Below, piece by piece: positions 7,319 through 14,064 of a stretch of 18,930 nt of DNA; the stretch's first letter is position 1, and each line of letters starts with the position of its first letter. Source of the stretch: an uncultured archaeon (GTDB lineage: Archaea > Thermoproteota > CALKCG01 > B24); contig CALKCG010000153.1 of NCBI GenBank assembly GCA_938082915.1, positions 1 through 18,930 on the forward strand. Reading direction: 5' to 3'. The notes beneath the pieces were generated by a model, which was given only the letters and a program-made list of their open reading frames with translations, was not told where the DNA came from and made no database searches. The translations under genes were made by a program, and so were the position numbers.

Positions 7319-8734
7319 TTGGGGCTCTTTCGAGCTTTAGGGCTAGGTGAAAGGTTGAATTTGAGTTTAAGCGGCGTTTCAATCCCAGATTTGGAGAAGC
7401 CCGGTTTTGACTCGGAGCTTAAGAGGTTTGAGCGATATTTGAGCAGCACTAGAAGCCGGAAGGGCGGCTTGAGGACCGACAAAACCATTGGGAAATACGT
7501 CTATGTGGTGGAGCGGCTCAAGGAACACCTACGGGGCAAGGGCTTCCAAAGTTTCCTAGAGGCCGATGAGCAAACCTTAAAGGAGTTCATCCTCAACTAT
7601 GAGGGTGTCCGATACGTCCTCGCCAAGGGTGGAATTTGGAAAATAGAGAAGAGGGGTCAAATTCGATGGCAGCACAGAAACTTTGCGATAACAGTGTTGA
7701 GGCTGCTGTATAAAGTGCTAGGGTCTCCGAAAGAGGGCCTCAAGGACTTGAGGCTGAGCATGCCTATCGAGAAAGCCAGCCGCGTTCAGGGACCAGAGGA
7801 AGTCCTAAGCATAGCTGAAGTCATTAAAATGATTGCTGTTTGGGAGGCTGAGCCCGATGCTCGACTCAAAGCCAGGAACCAAGCACTGCTCGCGGTATTA
7901 TATGAGGCTGGTCTGAGGTGTGGTGAGGCTGCAAACCTAAAGCTGGGGGACATCACACCCACTGACTATGGAGCTAAGATATACGTAGCAGAAACCAAGA
8001 GCGGTAGGAGCAAGGTTGTCCCGATAGTGGAGGCTTGGAGTTACTTAAAGCGGTGGATTGAACTCCACCCATTTAAAGACGACCCAAGGGCACCCCTATG
8101 GTTGAACCTTCACCTCAAAGAGGGAGGAGCCCTCGGCAGCGGCATGATCTACACCATACTAAAGCAATCGGCAAAACTGGCTAAAATAAGGAAAAACGTG
8201 TATCCCCATTTGCTTAGACACACGAGGGCGACTCACCTAGCCAAGAGCGTAAGTGAAAACGTCCTACGTAAAATAATGGGTTGGAGTCCTCGATCCGATG
8301 CACCCGCGTTCTACTTCCACCTTTCAGGCAGAGACGTTGAGGATGCGGTTTTAGCCGTTTATGGTTTGAAGCCCAAAGAGGAGCCCGTCTTAGCCCTTAG
8401 AAAGAGGGAGTGTCCACATTGTGGATATGCGAATCCCCCTCACTTAGTGTTCTGTGAGAGGTGTGGTAAGCCGATACCTACGAGCATGACTATACTGAAG
8501 GAGCTTGAGGAGATGGAGAAGTCTAAGCGGGAAATGGAGGAGGTCAAGGCTAGGCTCAAAGGGATTGAGGACTTCATGAAGCTCCTCTTGGGTCGCATTC
8601 CCCCCTCGAACGCCTTGGACCTACTAAGCTTCTTCATCCAAGCACAAGAGGCTAGGGGGCGCGTTGTGGACTTGAAGGTTGGGACGTCCGAAGAGTTGAA
8701 GCAAGTGCTTAAATTGGATCGAGGAGGCACTTAA
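7319..8734 (+). CDS. tyrosine recombinase (integrase) with C-terminal zinc ribbon
   Basis: This 471-residue protein is the site-specific recombinase of the element. Residues 30-145 form the core-binding (SAM-like) domain. The catalytic domain contains R200 (YEAGLRCGEAANL), K227 (AETKSGRSK), H297-x-x-R300 (PHLLRHTRATHL), W322 in the GH/W position (IMGWSPRS) and the nucleophile Y332 (FYFHLSG), so the active site is complete. After it comes a zinc ribbon C365-x2-C368-x10-C379-x2-C382 and a coiled-coil stretch (about 393-425), making it longer than ordinary XerC/D-type enzymes. The gene is intact, not split by an attachment site as in SSV-type integration. The start is TTG with only a distant AGAGG upstream, so the N terminus is uncertain. 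Its TAA overlaps the TAA of the next, convergent gene. Confidence 0.93.
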   Translation: MGLFRALGLGERLNLSLSGVSIPDLEKPGFDSELKRFERYLSSTRSRKGGLRTDKTIGKYVYVVERLKEHLRGKGFQSFLEADEQTLKEFILNYEGVRYVLAKGGIWKIEKRGQIRWQHRNFAITVLRLLYKVLGSPKEGLKDLRLSMPIEKASRVQGPEEVLSIAEVIKMIAVWEAEPDARLKARNQALLAVLYEAGLRCGEAANLKLGDITPTDYGAKIYVAETKSGRSKVVPIVEAWSYLKRWIELHPFKDDPRAPLWLNLHLKEGGALGSGMIYTILKQSAKLAKIRKNVYPHLLRHTRATHLAKSVSENVLRKIMGWSPRSDAPAFYFHLSGRDVEDAVLAVYGLKPKEEPVLALRKRECPHCGYANPPHLVFCERCGKPIPTSMTILKELEEMEKSKREMEEVKARLKGIEDFMKLLLGRIPPSNALDLLSFFIQAQEARGRVVDLKVGTSEELKQVLKLDRGGT

Positions 8735-9219
8735 CCCTCTTTTTTCCCTTTCCCCTCAATGGCATTCAATACATTCTCCAAAGCCTCCTCAAACGTTTCT
8801 CCATACTTAGCCAGTCTGACCAATAGGGGGATGGGTATGGTTACTTCCTCCCTCTCCATGCTTTCCTTTATCCATTTGCGGTGGAGTCTTACGATCCTCT
8901 CAGCCTCTTTCTCAGCCTCTCGCTTGTAGTCTTCGTAGAGTGCGTAGATCTCTGGGTGATGTTGTTTCAAATGCTCCATCCGCTTCTCACTTCTCAAGAT
9001 GCGCCTAATGCGGTTGGCATGCTCGACGCGAAAGCCCTTGGGCAGGGGGAAGATGATGGCTAAAACGTACTCTCCCCCTAAGTCTGGAATTGTAGTGGAT
9101 ACGCTTAGGTATGTGTAGTCCTTACTGTATGTGAAGGATGTCTTACGTACTTCGTCCCAACCTTGGATGATGCGCTTTGTCCTACGTCGGATGGGTTTGA
9201 GTATCCTGATGAGCTTCAC
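8731..9219 (-). CDS. hypothetical basic element protein
   Basis: I do not recognise this 162-residue protein. The first 20 residues are strongly basic (ILKPIRRRTKRI), a beta-rich part follows (YTYLSVSTTIPDLGGEYVLA), then a long charged helix (about 85-125). The C terminus (IPLLVRLAKYGETFEEALEN) resembles the tail of antitoxin-like proteins. There is no membrane segment or signal. The start is GTG at 9219; a TATA-like ATATAAATA on the minus strand is centred about 30 bases upstream and overlaps the left arm of the long hairpin at 9226-9311. It is convergent with the recombinase; the two stop codons share the TTAA at 8731-8734. A role in DNA binding or control of the recombinase is a guess from position and charge. 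Confidence 0.75.
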   Translation of the reverse strand: MKLIRILKPIRRRTKRIIQGWDEVRKTSFTYSKDYTYLSVSTTIPDLGGEYVLAIIFPLPKGFRVEHANRIRRILRSEKRMEHLKQHHPEIYALYEDYKREAEKEAERIVRLHRKWIKESMEREEVTIPIPLLVRLAKYGETFEEALENVLNAIEGKGKKEG

Positions 9220-9225
9220 GTGTTG

Positions 9226-9311
9226 GGTTTTACTTAAAAACTATATTTATATGTTGTGTTTCCCCGCGCAGGCGGGAAGACAAGTACTCTATATAGTTTT
9301 TAAGTAAAACC
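9226..9311. repeat. 86-base inverted repeat with perfect 21-bp arms between divergent promoters
   Basis: The arms 9226-9246 and 9291-9311 are perfect reverse complements. The 44-base spacer holds a second, nearly co-centred GC hairpin CCCGC-GCAG-GCGGG (9263-9276) and a short TTGT/ACAA pairing (9254-9257 with 9280-9283). Each arm contains a GTTTT-N5-AAAAC box also found at 13065-13093. The left arm overlaps the promoter of the gene at 8731-9219 and the right arm abuts the TATA box of the gene at 9350. It can serve as a double operator, a cruciform or an origin. Confidence 0.85.
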
Positions 9312-9317
9312 ATAATG

Positions 9318-9325
9318 CTTATAAA
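9318..9325 (+). promoter_or_regulatory. TATA box of the membrane-protein gene at 9350
   Basis: CTTATAAA is centred about 28 bases upstream of the ATG at 9350. This spacing favours that ATG over the in-frame GTG at 9332, which would lie too close to the box to be on the transcript. Confidence 0.55.
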
Positions 9326-9349
9326 TGCTGAGTGCTTAACTCTGTTGTA

Positions 9350-9859
9350 ATGAGCGGTGCAGAAAAGGAGGAGGCTAAGCCCCCTAAAGGGACCTTAAGG
9401 AAAGTCGCCTTACCCATAGTAATAGTAGTAGCAATCGTCATCGTTTTGCTCGTCCCTATGGTTCCGGTGCAAGTGTCCTACACGGAGGTTGAAAGCTATG
9501 AAAGGCTAGCCGAATACGAAGTAGTTGAAGCGACGCTGACTCAACACTTCGACCTCATAAGGGGCATTTACCATAGGGAGACAGTTATCGTCAAAAACAC
9601 GGACAAATATGGCGGAACGTTTAGCGTGGAGTTGCGGCTTTATGACGTAAGGGGGTTGTTTGGAAGAAAGGTCGTGAGCAACTACATAGCCCCCGGAGAG
9701 TCGAAGGCGTTTATAGCAGAGTTCGACACTGAATTGGGTCAAGACGTTAGAGGTGAATATGAAGTCTCTCCCCCCACGGTGATAGACCAGAGGTTGGTAA
9801 CCAAATACAAGACCGTTTACAAGTCGATATTGGAGATCCTATTATATGGAAGAGAGTAA
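9350..9859 (+). CDS. single-span membrane protein with extracytoplasmic beta domain
   Basis: The 169-residue protein has a short charged N terminus, one transmembrane helix (about residues 18-41, VALPIVIVVAIVIVLLVPMV) and an outside domain. That domain reads like a small beta-sandwich: VIVKNTDKYGGTFSVELRLY, then IAPGESKAFIAEFD, as in other archaeal membrane-anchored domains. A longer version from GTG 9332 is possible, but the TATA spacing supports the ATG. It is first in a same-strand series with the next two genes, each of which has its own TATA-like sequence. A role at the cell surface (adhesion, exclusion or egress) cannot be decided from sequence. Confidence 0.75.
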   Translation: MSGAEKEEAKPPKGTLRKVALPIVIVVAIVIVLLVPMVPVQVSYTEVESYERLAEYEVVEATLTQHFDLIRGIYHRETVIVKNTDKYGGTFSVELRLYDVRGLFGRKVVSNYIAPGESKAFIAEFDTELGQDVRGEYEVSPPTVIDQRLVTKYKTVYKSILEILLYGRE

Positions 9860-9938
9860 ATGCGTTCTTAAAGTCCTTATAGCCAAATTGTAGATAAAGT
9901 ATTTAAAGCGTGAGAAAAAGTGAAGGGGTGAAGGCGAA

Positions 9939-10322
9939 ATGAGCTTTGCTTATGATACAGAGTTTGACCGAGAAGAATTATTGGTAAGGGCTTTTACTCA
10001 TCTGAGGGCAGTAGGGTTTAGGGTCAAGACCAAAGGTTACATACTGGAGGCAGAAAATGGTAGGGACTATTCTACACTATGGTGCGTAGTCTTCCTTCTA
10101 CTCGGTATAACACCGTTCGTTATCTATGGGCTCACCGGAGGACAAGCGGGGGGAGGGGCCCTGCCCATAAGTATGATTCCGTTCATTATCTATTGGTTCA
10201 CGAGAAAGAAGAATAAGATAATCCTTGATGCCAGCGCTTCTGGAAAGTTTAGAATAGAATATAATGGCGTAAAAGCTCTTCAAGAGGCTGAAAGGTTAGC
10301 CAATATGTTTAAAACAGAGTAA
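9939..10322 (+). CDS. small two-span membrane protein, unknown function
   Basis: This 127-residue protein has a soluble N-terminal part (about 1-47, with a helix DREELLVRAFTHLRAVGF followed by a short beta hairpin), two hydrophobic helices (about 51-67 and 77-90, LWCVVFLLLGITPFVIYGL and ISMIPFIIYWF) joined by a glycine-rich loop, and a C-terminal cytoplasmic part after the basic RKKNK. This layout puts both termini inside. It has a clear ribosome-binding site (GGGGTGAAGG just before the ATG) and a TATA-like ATTTAAAG near 9901-9908. I do not recognise the family. Its neighbours, a membrane protein and a PH-like protein, suggest a membrane-associated function of the element. Confidence 0.75.
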   Translation: MSFAYDTEFDREELLVRAFTHLRAVGFRVKTKGYILEAENGRDYSTLWCVVFLLLGITPFVIYGLTGGQAGGGALPISMIPFIIYWFTRKKNKIILDASASGKFRIEYNGVKALQEAERLANMFKTE

Positions 10323-10423
10323 GCAGATAAATACGAGTAGCACCTCATACTCTAGCCAACATAAACTTTAAACCCACAGAACAAATGCGTCTGTTTGAGT
10401 TTACTTGATCGTCGGCTATAGAA

Positions 10424-10435
10424 AGATTTAAATCT
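10424..10435. promoter_or_regulatory. palindromic TATA box of the PH-like gene
   Basis: AGATTTAAATCT is a perfect 12-bp palindrome centred about 35 bases upstream of the ATG at 10465. It gives a start site close to that codon. No ribosome-binding site is visible, so the transcript probably has a very short leader. Confidence 0.45.
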
Positions 10436-10464
10436 TTTCCAACAAATACTTCACACTGAGCATT

Positions 10465-10791
10465 ATGCCCTTAGAAGATTTCCTCATGCCTGGGGAAAGC
10501 ATCCGATATAGAAGTCCCGGAATGGTTGAGTATCAAGGCGACACGTATGAATTCTGCATCACAGATAGAAGGCTCATATGGTATAAACGCGCTGGGCTAA
10601 TTTTCAAGTCGGATAGAGTAGTCGCTGAAAACATTGGTGAGGTTGAAGGCATAAAGTTCTTTACGGGCGGGGTTTTTCGTAAAAAAGGCATAATTCAAAT
10701 AACCACTACGAGGAAAAGGCTCGAATTCAGCGGACCGAAGGACACAATGATGGCTATTTACCAAGAAATACAAAGCTACATGGGTAAATGA
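10465..10791 (+). CDS. PH-like (bacterial PH) domain protein
   Basis: The 108-residue soluble protein reads as one small beta-barrel domain with a C-terminal helix. After a short lead (EDFLMPGESIRYRS) come strands YEFCITDRRLIWYKR, where the TDRRLI element is characteristic of bacterial PH domains, then VEGIKFFTGGVFRKKGIIQI and a final helix TMMAIYQEIQSYM. Such domains often act at membranes or as binding modules in proteins linked to membrane functions, but no ligand can be named here. The assignment rests on pattern recognition, not a search. It is the last of three same-strand genes with membrane partners and is followed by the inverted repeat at 10805-10894. Confidence 0.7.
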   Translation: MPLEDFLMPGESIRYRSPGMVEYQGDTYEFCITDRRLIWYKRAGLIFKSDRVVAENIGEVEGIKFFTGGVFRKKGIIQITTTRKRLEFSGPKDTMMAIYQEIQSYMGK

Positions 10792-10804
10792 CATGTTTAA
10801 GACC

Positions 10805-10894
10805 ACTCCCCTCATCTGAACGTGAGCGAGGAAAGTCTATTTGCCTCTCAAATGCCCTAGACATTCTCCAAGCTCATAGACTTTCGAGGGGAGT
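10805..10894. repeat. nested inverted repeat; candidate structured RNA or origin element
   Basis: The left arms ACTCCCCTC (10805-10813) and GAAAGTCTAT (10831-10840) pair perfectly with the contiguous right arms ATAGACTTTC (10876-10885) and GAGGGGAGT (10886-10894). The left side differs from the right by a 17-base insert (10814-10830) that would bulge out. The inner 35 bases could form a short extra hairpin. It lies between convergent genes and codes for no plausible protein. Confidence 0.75.
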
Positions 10895-10921
10895 ACACCG
10901 TACTTGACTCAGCAAATCATC

Positions 10922-10958
10922 AGCTAAAACGTTTATAAACGCTATTTCGTTTTTAGCT
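10922..10958. repeat. AT-rich inverted repeat with central TATA-like palindrome
   Basis: AGCTAAAACG (10922-10931) pairs with CGTTTTTAGCT (10948-10958) except for one extra T. It overlaps the perfect palindrome CGTTTATAAACG (10930-10941). Read leftwards, this palindrome is a good TATA box about 40 bases before the nested repeat. A T-run follows at 10964-10969. Together with the nested repeat it fills the 256-base gap between the PH-like gene and the ATPase gene. Confidence 0.6.
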
Positions 10959-11047
10959 AACGCTTTTTTCAGAAAGGCACTAGATTTTAGCTTAGATGAC
11001 CACCTTAGAAAAATATTAAAAACGAAGTCAGAGAATTAGGGGCGTCG

Positions 11048-12331
11048 TCATTGGGGGGTGAGTACACCATCTTCGTCGTACTTGTACCTGCTAACGTTTT
11101 TAATATTTTCAGATACCCAAGATTTTAGCTCCTTTTTCACGTCGGCATCAGTTAAAACCGATAAGCGTGAAAATAACGTTTTAGAGGGGTCCTCTGCAAA
11201 CTCATTTAAAGAGTACACGTTGCAGAAACCCTTGCCCCTCCCTTCTTCTTCGAGGAAGACATAGCCCTTCTCCACCAAGTGGTTTAAAGCCATCCTGACT
11301 GTGTTCTGACTTTTCCCTACGAGCGGCGCCAGCTGTTTAGCAGTGAACCAAGTCACCCCCATTGCCCCTAGCTTTTTCGCTTCAGCCATGATTTTCTCCT
11401 CCAGTGGACTTAACTCAGCAAGGGTCTTCGTGAGGATTTTACTGGCGATTTTAATGGCGTCCATTGCATCTGCCCACTCCGCGCAAACGTATTTTACACC
11501 ATTTCGCTCTATGACTAGTCGCTTCATCTGTCTGAGCATGGCTAAGCTTTTTATCAATTCAATCAGCCTGGGGCGGTCGCGCCTCACCCGTACTTTGTCC
11601 GATGGGAGTTTTATCAACTTCGCATAGGGGACTACAACCTCTCTTATTCCATGGTTGCGGAGCCAAGACACAACCCTCCGTACCTCTCTGACTTGTTCTA
11701 AAGCCTTTTCAGCCTCCCATGGGTAAGCATCCCAAAATGATTGGAGGTCTTGAACTCTCTCGGTTTGCTCTTTGCTGTCATCGCAATGGATGGTGAATGT
11801 CCTGGTTTCAAACTGCGGGTCCACATCTAGGGACGTGGTGGTGGTTACGAGGCTAATGGGTCCCTCTGCTTGGACATAGTATGGTTCATATGTTCCACTG
11901 TCTCCCCTTTTGACGGTGCCTAGCATCAAGCCCTTTTCAGTCATCATTATCTGCAAGCTACCCGATGCAGACTCCGCACCCCCCATCTGCCCAACGTATA
12001 AAATCTTGTGCTTCAGCTGGTTTTTAACATAGTCGAGCCAAGCGGGCGTTACCCTCGTAACTTTAACGACGTCTTCGGGCGGGAATGCCTCCAAGACTTT
12101 TTCCACTAACCATGTCTTTCCAATCCCTGAAACGCCCACGACTCTTTCGTGGGTTGGGTTTTGCCTTAAATAGCTGAGCTTGGAGAGGAACAGAGCCACC
12201 TTGTTTTCATCTTCACCAACTATTACCTTGTCCAATCGCTCCATCACGAACCTCAATGGGTCGCCTTTCAGAATGGCGAGGAGCTCGGGGTCTGGTTTGA
12301 ATGCTTCACTCCAAGTTCTTTCGAGCCCCAT
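11048..12331 (-). CDS. P-loop ATPase with C-terminal winged helix, probable replication protein
   Basis: The 427-residue protein (from the ATG at 12331) has Walker A GVSGIGKT at 66-73, a downstream block ILYVGQMGGAES at 110-121, a conserved TTTT segment at 163-166 and a likely arginine finger R177 in DPQFETRTF. This arrangement resembles helicase-type ATPase domains of phage and plasmid primase-helicase proteins. The usual acidic Walker B residue seems to be Q115 here. Residues about 308-375 form a winged helix (TAKQLAPLVGKSQNTVRMAL) suited to binding an origin or operator. GGGGGAGG lies 6 bases before the ATG, so I prefer it to the in-frame TTG at 12358. The gene overlaps the upstream 68-residue gene by 26 bases and is translated from the same message. 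It is the best candidate for the replication initiator or helicase of the element. Confidence 0.85.
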   Translation of the reverse strand: MGLERTWSEAFKPDPELLAILKGDPLRFVMERLDKVIVGEDENKVALFLSKLSYLRQNPTHERVVGVSGIGKTWLVEKVLEAFPPEDVVKVTRVTPAWLDYVKNQLKHKILYVGQMGGAESASGSLQIMMTEKGLMLGTVKRGDSGTYEPYYVQAEGPISLVTTTTSLDVDPQFETRTFTIHCDDSKEQTERVQDLQSFWDAYPWEAEKALEQVREVRRVVSWLRNHGIREVVVPYAKLIKLPSDKVRVRRDRPRLIELIKSLAMLRQMKRLVIERNGVKYVCAEWADAMDAIKIASKILTKTLAELSPLEEKIMAEAKKLGAMGVTWFTAKQLAPLVGKSQNTVRMALNHLVEKGYVFLEEEGRGKGFCNVYSLNEFAEDPSKTLFSRLSVLTDADVKKELKSWVSENIKNVSRYKYDEDGVLTPQ

Positions 12332-12512
12332 TGTTTTCCTCCCCCTTGGGGAAGGCAACGTAAAACCTTATCCATTCGTCGGCTGTCTGCGCGCGGATCC
12401 ATTCTGACGACGGGAGGATCGTCCAGCCATTAGCACTCAAGCATTTGACCAGCCTCTCCACCATTTTCTGGTCGTTTGACCTGAGTTTAAGCACCACATA
12501 CTCTCCATACAT
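12306..12512 (-). CDS. small element protein, first gene of the ATPase operon
   Basis: This 68-residue protein is unrecognised. It has a strand-helix-strand look: YGEYVVLKLRS, then KMVERLVKCLSANGW, then WIRFYVAFPKG. The tail is charged. Its start ATG lies about 30 bases from a TATA-like sequence shared with the divergent RHH gene. Its 3' end overlaps the ATPase start by 26 bases, which is strong evidence of translational coupling and that both are real genes. It could be an accessory factor of the ATPase, which is an inference from position only. Confidence 0.65.
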   Translation of the reverse strand: MYGEYVVLKLRSNDQKMVERLVKCLSANGWTILPSSEWIRAQTADEWIRFYVAFPKGEENNGARKNLE

Positions 12513-12537
12513 ACATCATCGTTATAGGGAGGCGAAA

Positions 12538-12569
12538 GCTTATATAAAAGTCTTACTATAGTAAAACAC
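12538..12569. promoter_or_regulatory. bidirectional promoter with palindromic operator (ATPase operon / RHH gene)
   Basis: CTTATATAAAAG (12538-12549) is a TATA box usable in both directions: the ATG at 12570 is about 25 bases to the right and the ATG of the 68-residue gene about 30 bases to the left. Between the box and the right-hand ATG lies the palindrome GTCTTACTATAGTAAAAC (12550-12567), paired except for one position. A repressor bound there would block the start of the RHH gene, as expected for autoregulation. Confidence 0.65.
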
Positions 12570-13052
12570 ATGAGCGGGCATGAAATGGTGTTGCTAAACT
12601 TCAAGGTAAGCAAGCCCCTCTACGAATTGGTGGAGAAAAGCGCTGAGAAGCTGAAAGTCAGCAAGAGCGAGTTGTTGCGGAGGGCTTTGCTGGGCTATCT
12701 GGTGGATGAGGGTCTCTCCATAACCGATTTAGCTAAACTAAACTTATACTCCAGCGTGATAAGCATGTGGGAGACATACCGATCCCAGAGGATCCTCTTC
12801 GCGGCGCTTCGAGCCCTCATGGTTGCCCACATGTCCAAGGCTGAACCCGAGGTGCGTGGGATGCTCGACAATCTGTATCAACTGTTGAGTGGAGAAAGTG
12901 CGAGGTCCGAGAGCCTCCAAAAAGAGGTCGAAGAGGTTTTTGACAGGATAAAGTCGTCTCCCTCAAGTGTCCCTGAGTTGGTGGATGTATTGAAGCAACT
13001 TGAAGTGAAGCTAATAGGGGTTGTGGAATTGGAAAAAGCCGAGGCGAAGTGA
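12570..13052 (+). CDS. RHH-domain regulator with helical C-terminal domain
   Basis: Residues 1-47 are a ribbon-helix-helix domain: strand VLLNFKVSKPLY, helix YELVEKSAEKL, turn KVSKSE and helix LLRRALLGYLV. The remaining 110 residues are predicted helical (VISMWETYRSQRILFAALRA, then leucine-rich segments) and may serve in oligomerisation or ligand sensing. At 160 residues it is larger than simple RHH repressors. The gene is probably leaderless, and its start codon sits 3 bases after the palindrome at 12550-12567, so autorepression is likely. It is divergent from the ATPase operon and just upstream of another palindrome controlling the zinc-finger operon. It is the prime candidate for the element-wide repressor. 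Confidence 0.85.
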   Translation: MSGHEMVLLNFKVSKPLYELVEKSAEKLKVSKSELLRRALLGYLVDEGLSITDLAKLNLYSSVISMWETYRSQRILFAALRALMVAHMSKAEPEVRGMLDNLYQLLSGESARSESLQKEVEEVFDRIKSSPSSVPELVDVLKQLEVKLIGVVELEKAEAK

Positions 13053-13064
13053 AGTGTTGTATAG

Positions 13065-13093
13065 TATAATAGTTTTTAGTAAAAACTATTATA
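13065..13093. promoter_or_regulatory. 29-bp perfect palindrome, operator of the zinc-finger operon
   Basis: The 14-base arm TATAATAGTTTTTA at 13065-13078 is repeated in reverse complement around the single central G at 13079. Its right half includes CTATTATAAG, a TATA-like box about 27 bases before the GTG at 13119, so a bound repressor would exclude TBP. It shares the GTTTT-N5-AAAAC core with the arms of the hairpin at 9226-9311. Confidence 0.8.
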
Positions 13094-13118
13094 AGATCCT
13101 CTCTTTTGAGGTGAGAGA

Positions 13119-14060
13119 GTGAGTGCAAATCAAAAATCAGAATCAGAGTCAAAATCAGAGCCTGAAGTCAGCCTTGTCTGCGATGTGTGCGGCAAGTCGT
13201 TTGATAGTGAAGTTAGCCTCAGAGGGCATAAGCTTAGAGCCCATAGGCTCTCATCCTCCAAAACGTCTTCTTTTATAGAAGAGGGGGGTAAACCATCCAT
13301 TCCCGACCCATACGCTCATTTAAAGCAGATGTTGACCACCTTCGGCTTGAGCGACCGGGATGCGGGCGCCGTCGTCAAGTTCATGGAGCCGTATAGCCCC
13401 GATGACATCCATAAACTCATAGAGGCAGCCAGCACATACATGCCTAAAGGCAGGCTAAGGCTTTTTATAGAGTCATGGAGTAATGTGAGGGGCATCCCCA
13501 TACCTCCCGATGTGGAGGAGGAGCTAGGCATAAGCATTCCTTACGATTATGCACAGCATAGGAGATACGATTATTATGCTAAGCGCCCCAAGTATGAGGG
13601 AGAGGGTGAGTCATCCTCATCCGCGCTAGTGGAGATGATTAAGGGCTTGACGGGCATAACGCGGGCCTTGATGGAGAAACAGCTTAGCCCTCCACCTTCA
13701 AACCCTGAGCCTAACTCACCCCTCCGAAAACTAGAGAGCTTGGAGGATGAGCTGAAGGAAACTAAAGCGAAATTGGAGGAGGAGAGGATGAAGCGTGAGG
13801 AGATGGAGCGAAAGCGTGTAGAGGAGGAGATAGAAACCCTGAAGAGAGAAATCATGGAGCTAAAGAACAAGCCCATTGACGCAACGCTGAAGAAGCTCGA
13901 CATTCTGGATAGGCGGTTAGCCGACTTAAGTGAGTGCTTCAAGCTCATCGTCAAAAGCTCCATAACCTCCGAAAAACCACCGAAGCGTGAGGAGTCCCCC
14001 TCAAGTGAACTCACCGAGGAAGAGCTTAAGAGCCTAGGCATTCCATACGAGGAAGTTTGA
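13119..14060 (+). CDS. C2H2 zinc-finger protein with long coiled coil
   Basis: The 313-residue protein starts with an acidic, serine-rich tail and one classical C2H2 finger (C21-x2-C24-x12-H37-x4-H42). A helical domain follows (about 65-140, MLTTFGLSDRDAGAVVKFME to FIESWSNVRGIPIP), then a linker and a coiled coil rich in E, K and L (about 200-270), and an acidic C terminus. Single C2H2 fingers are common in archaeal viruses and plasmids, usually as DNA-binding regulators. The helical and coiled-coil parts are unrecognised and suggest self-assembly. The GTG start has GAGGTGAGAGA upstream. It opens a four-gene operon (gap of 4 to the next start). Confidence 0.8.
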   Translation: MSANQKSESESKSEPEVSLVCDVCGKSFDSEVSLRGHKLRAHRLSSSKTSSFIEEGGKPSIPDPYAHLKQMLTTFGLSDRDAGAVVKFMEPYSPDDIHKLIEAASTYMPKGRLRLFIESWSNVRGIPIPPDVEEELGISIPYDYAQHRRYDYYAKRPKYEGEGESSSSALVEMIKGLTGITRALMEKQLSPPPSNPEPNSPLRKLESLEDELKETKAKLEEERMKREEMERKRVEEEIETLKREIMELKNKPIDATLKKLDILDRRLADLSECFKLIVKSSITSEKPPKREESPSSELTEEELKSLGIPYEEV

Positions 14061-14064
14061 GAAA

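Noticed and set aside
8440..8730. Open frame on the minus strand inside the recombinase gene
   Set aside because: It mirrors the coding frame of a clearly functional protein and has no independent signature; the same applies to other antisense frames within the zinc-finger, rhamnosidase and pyrF genes.
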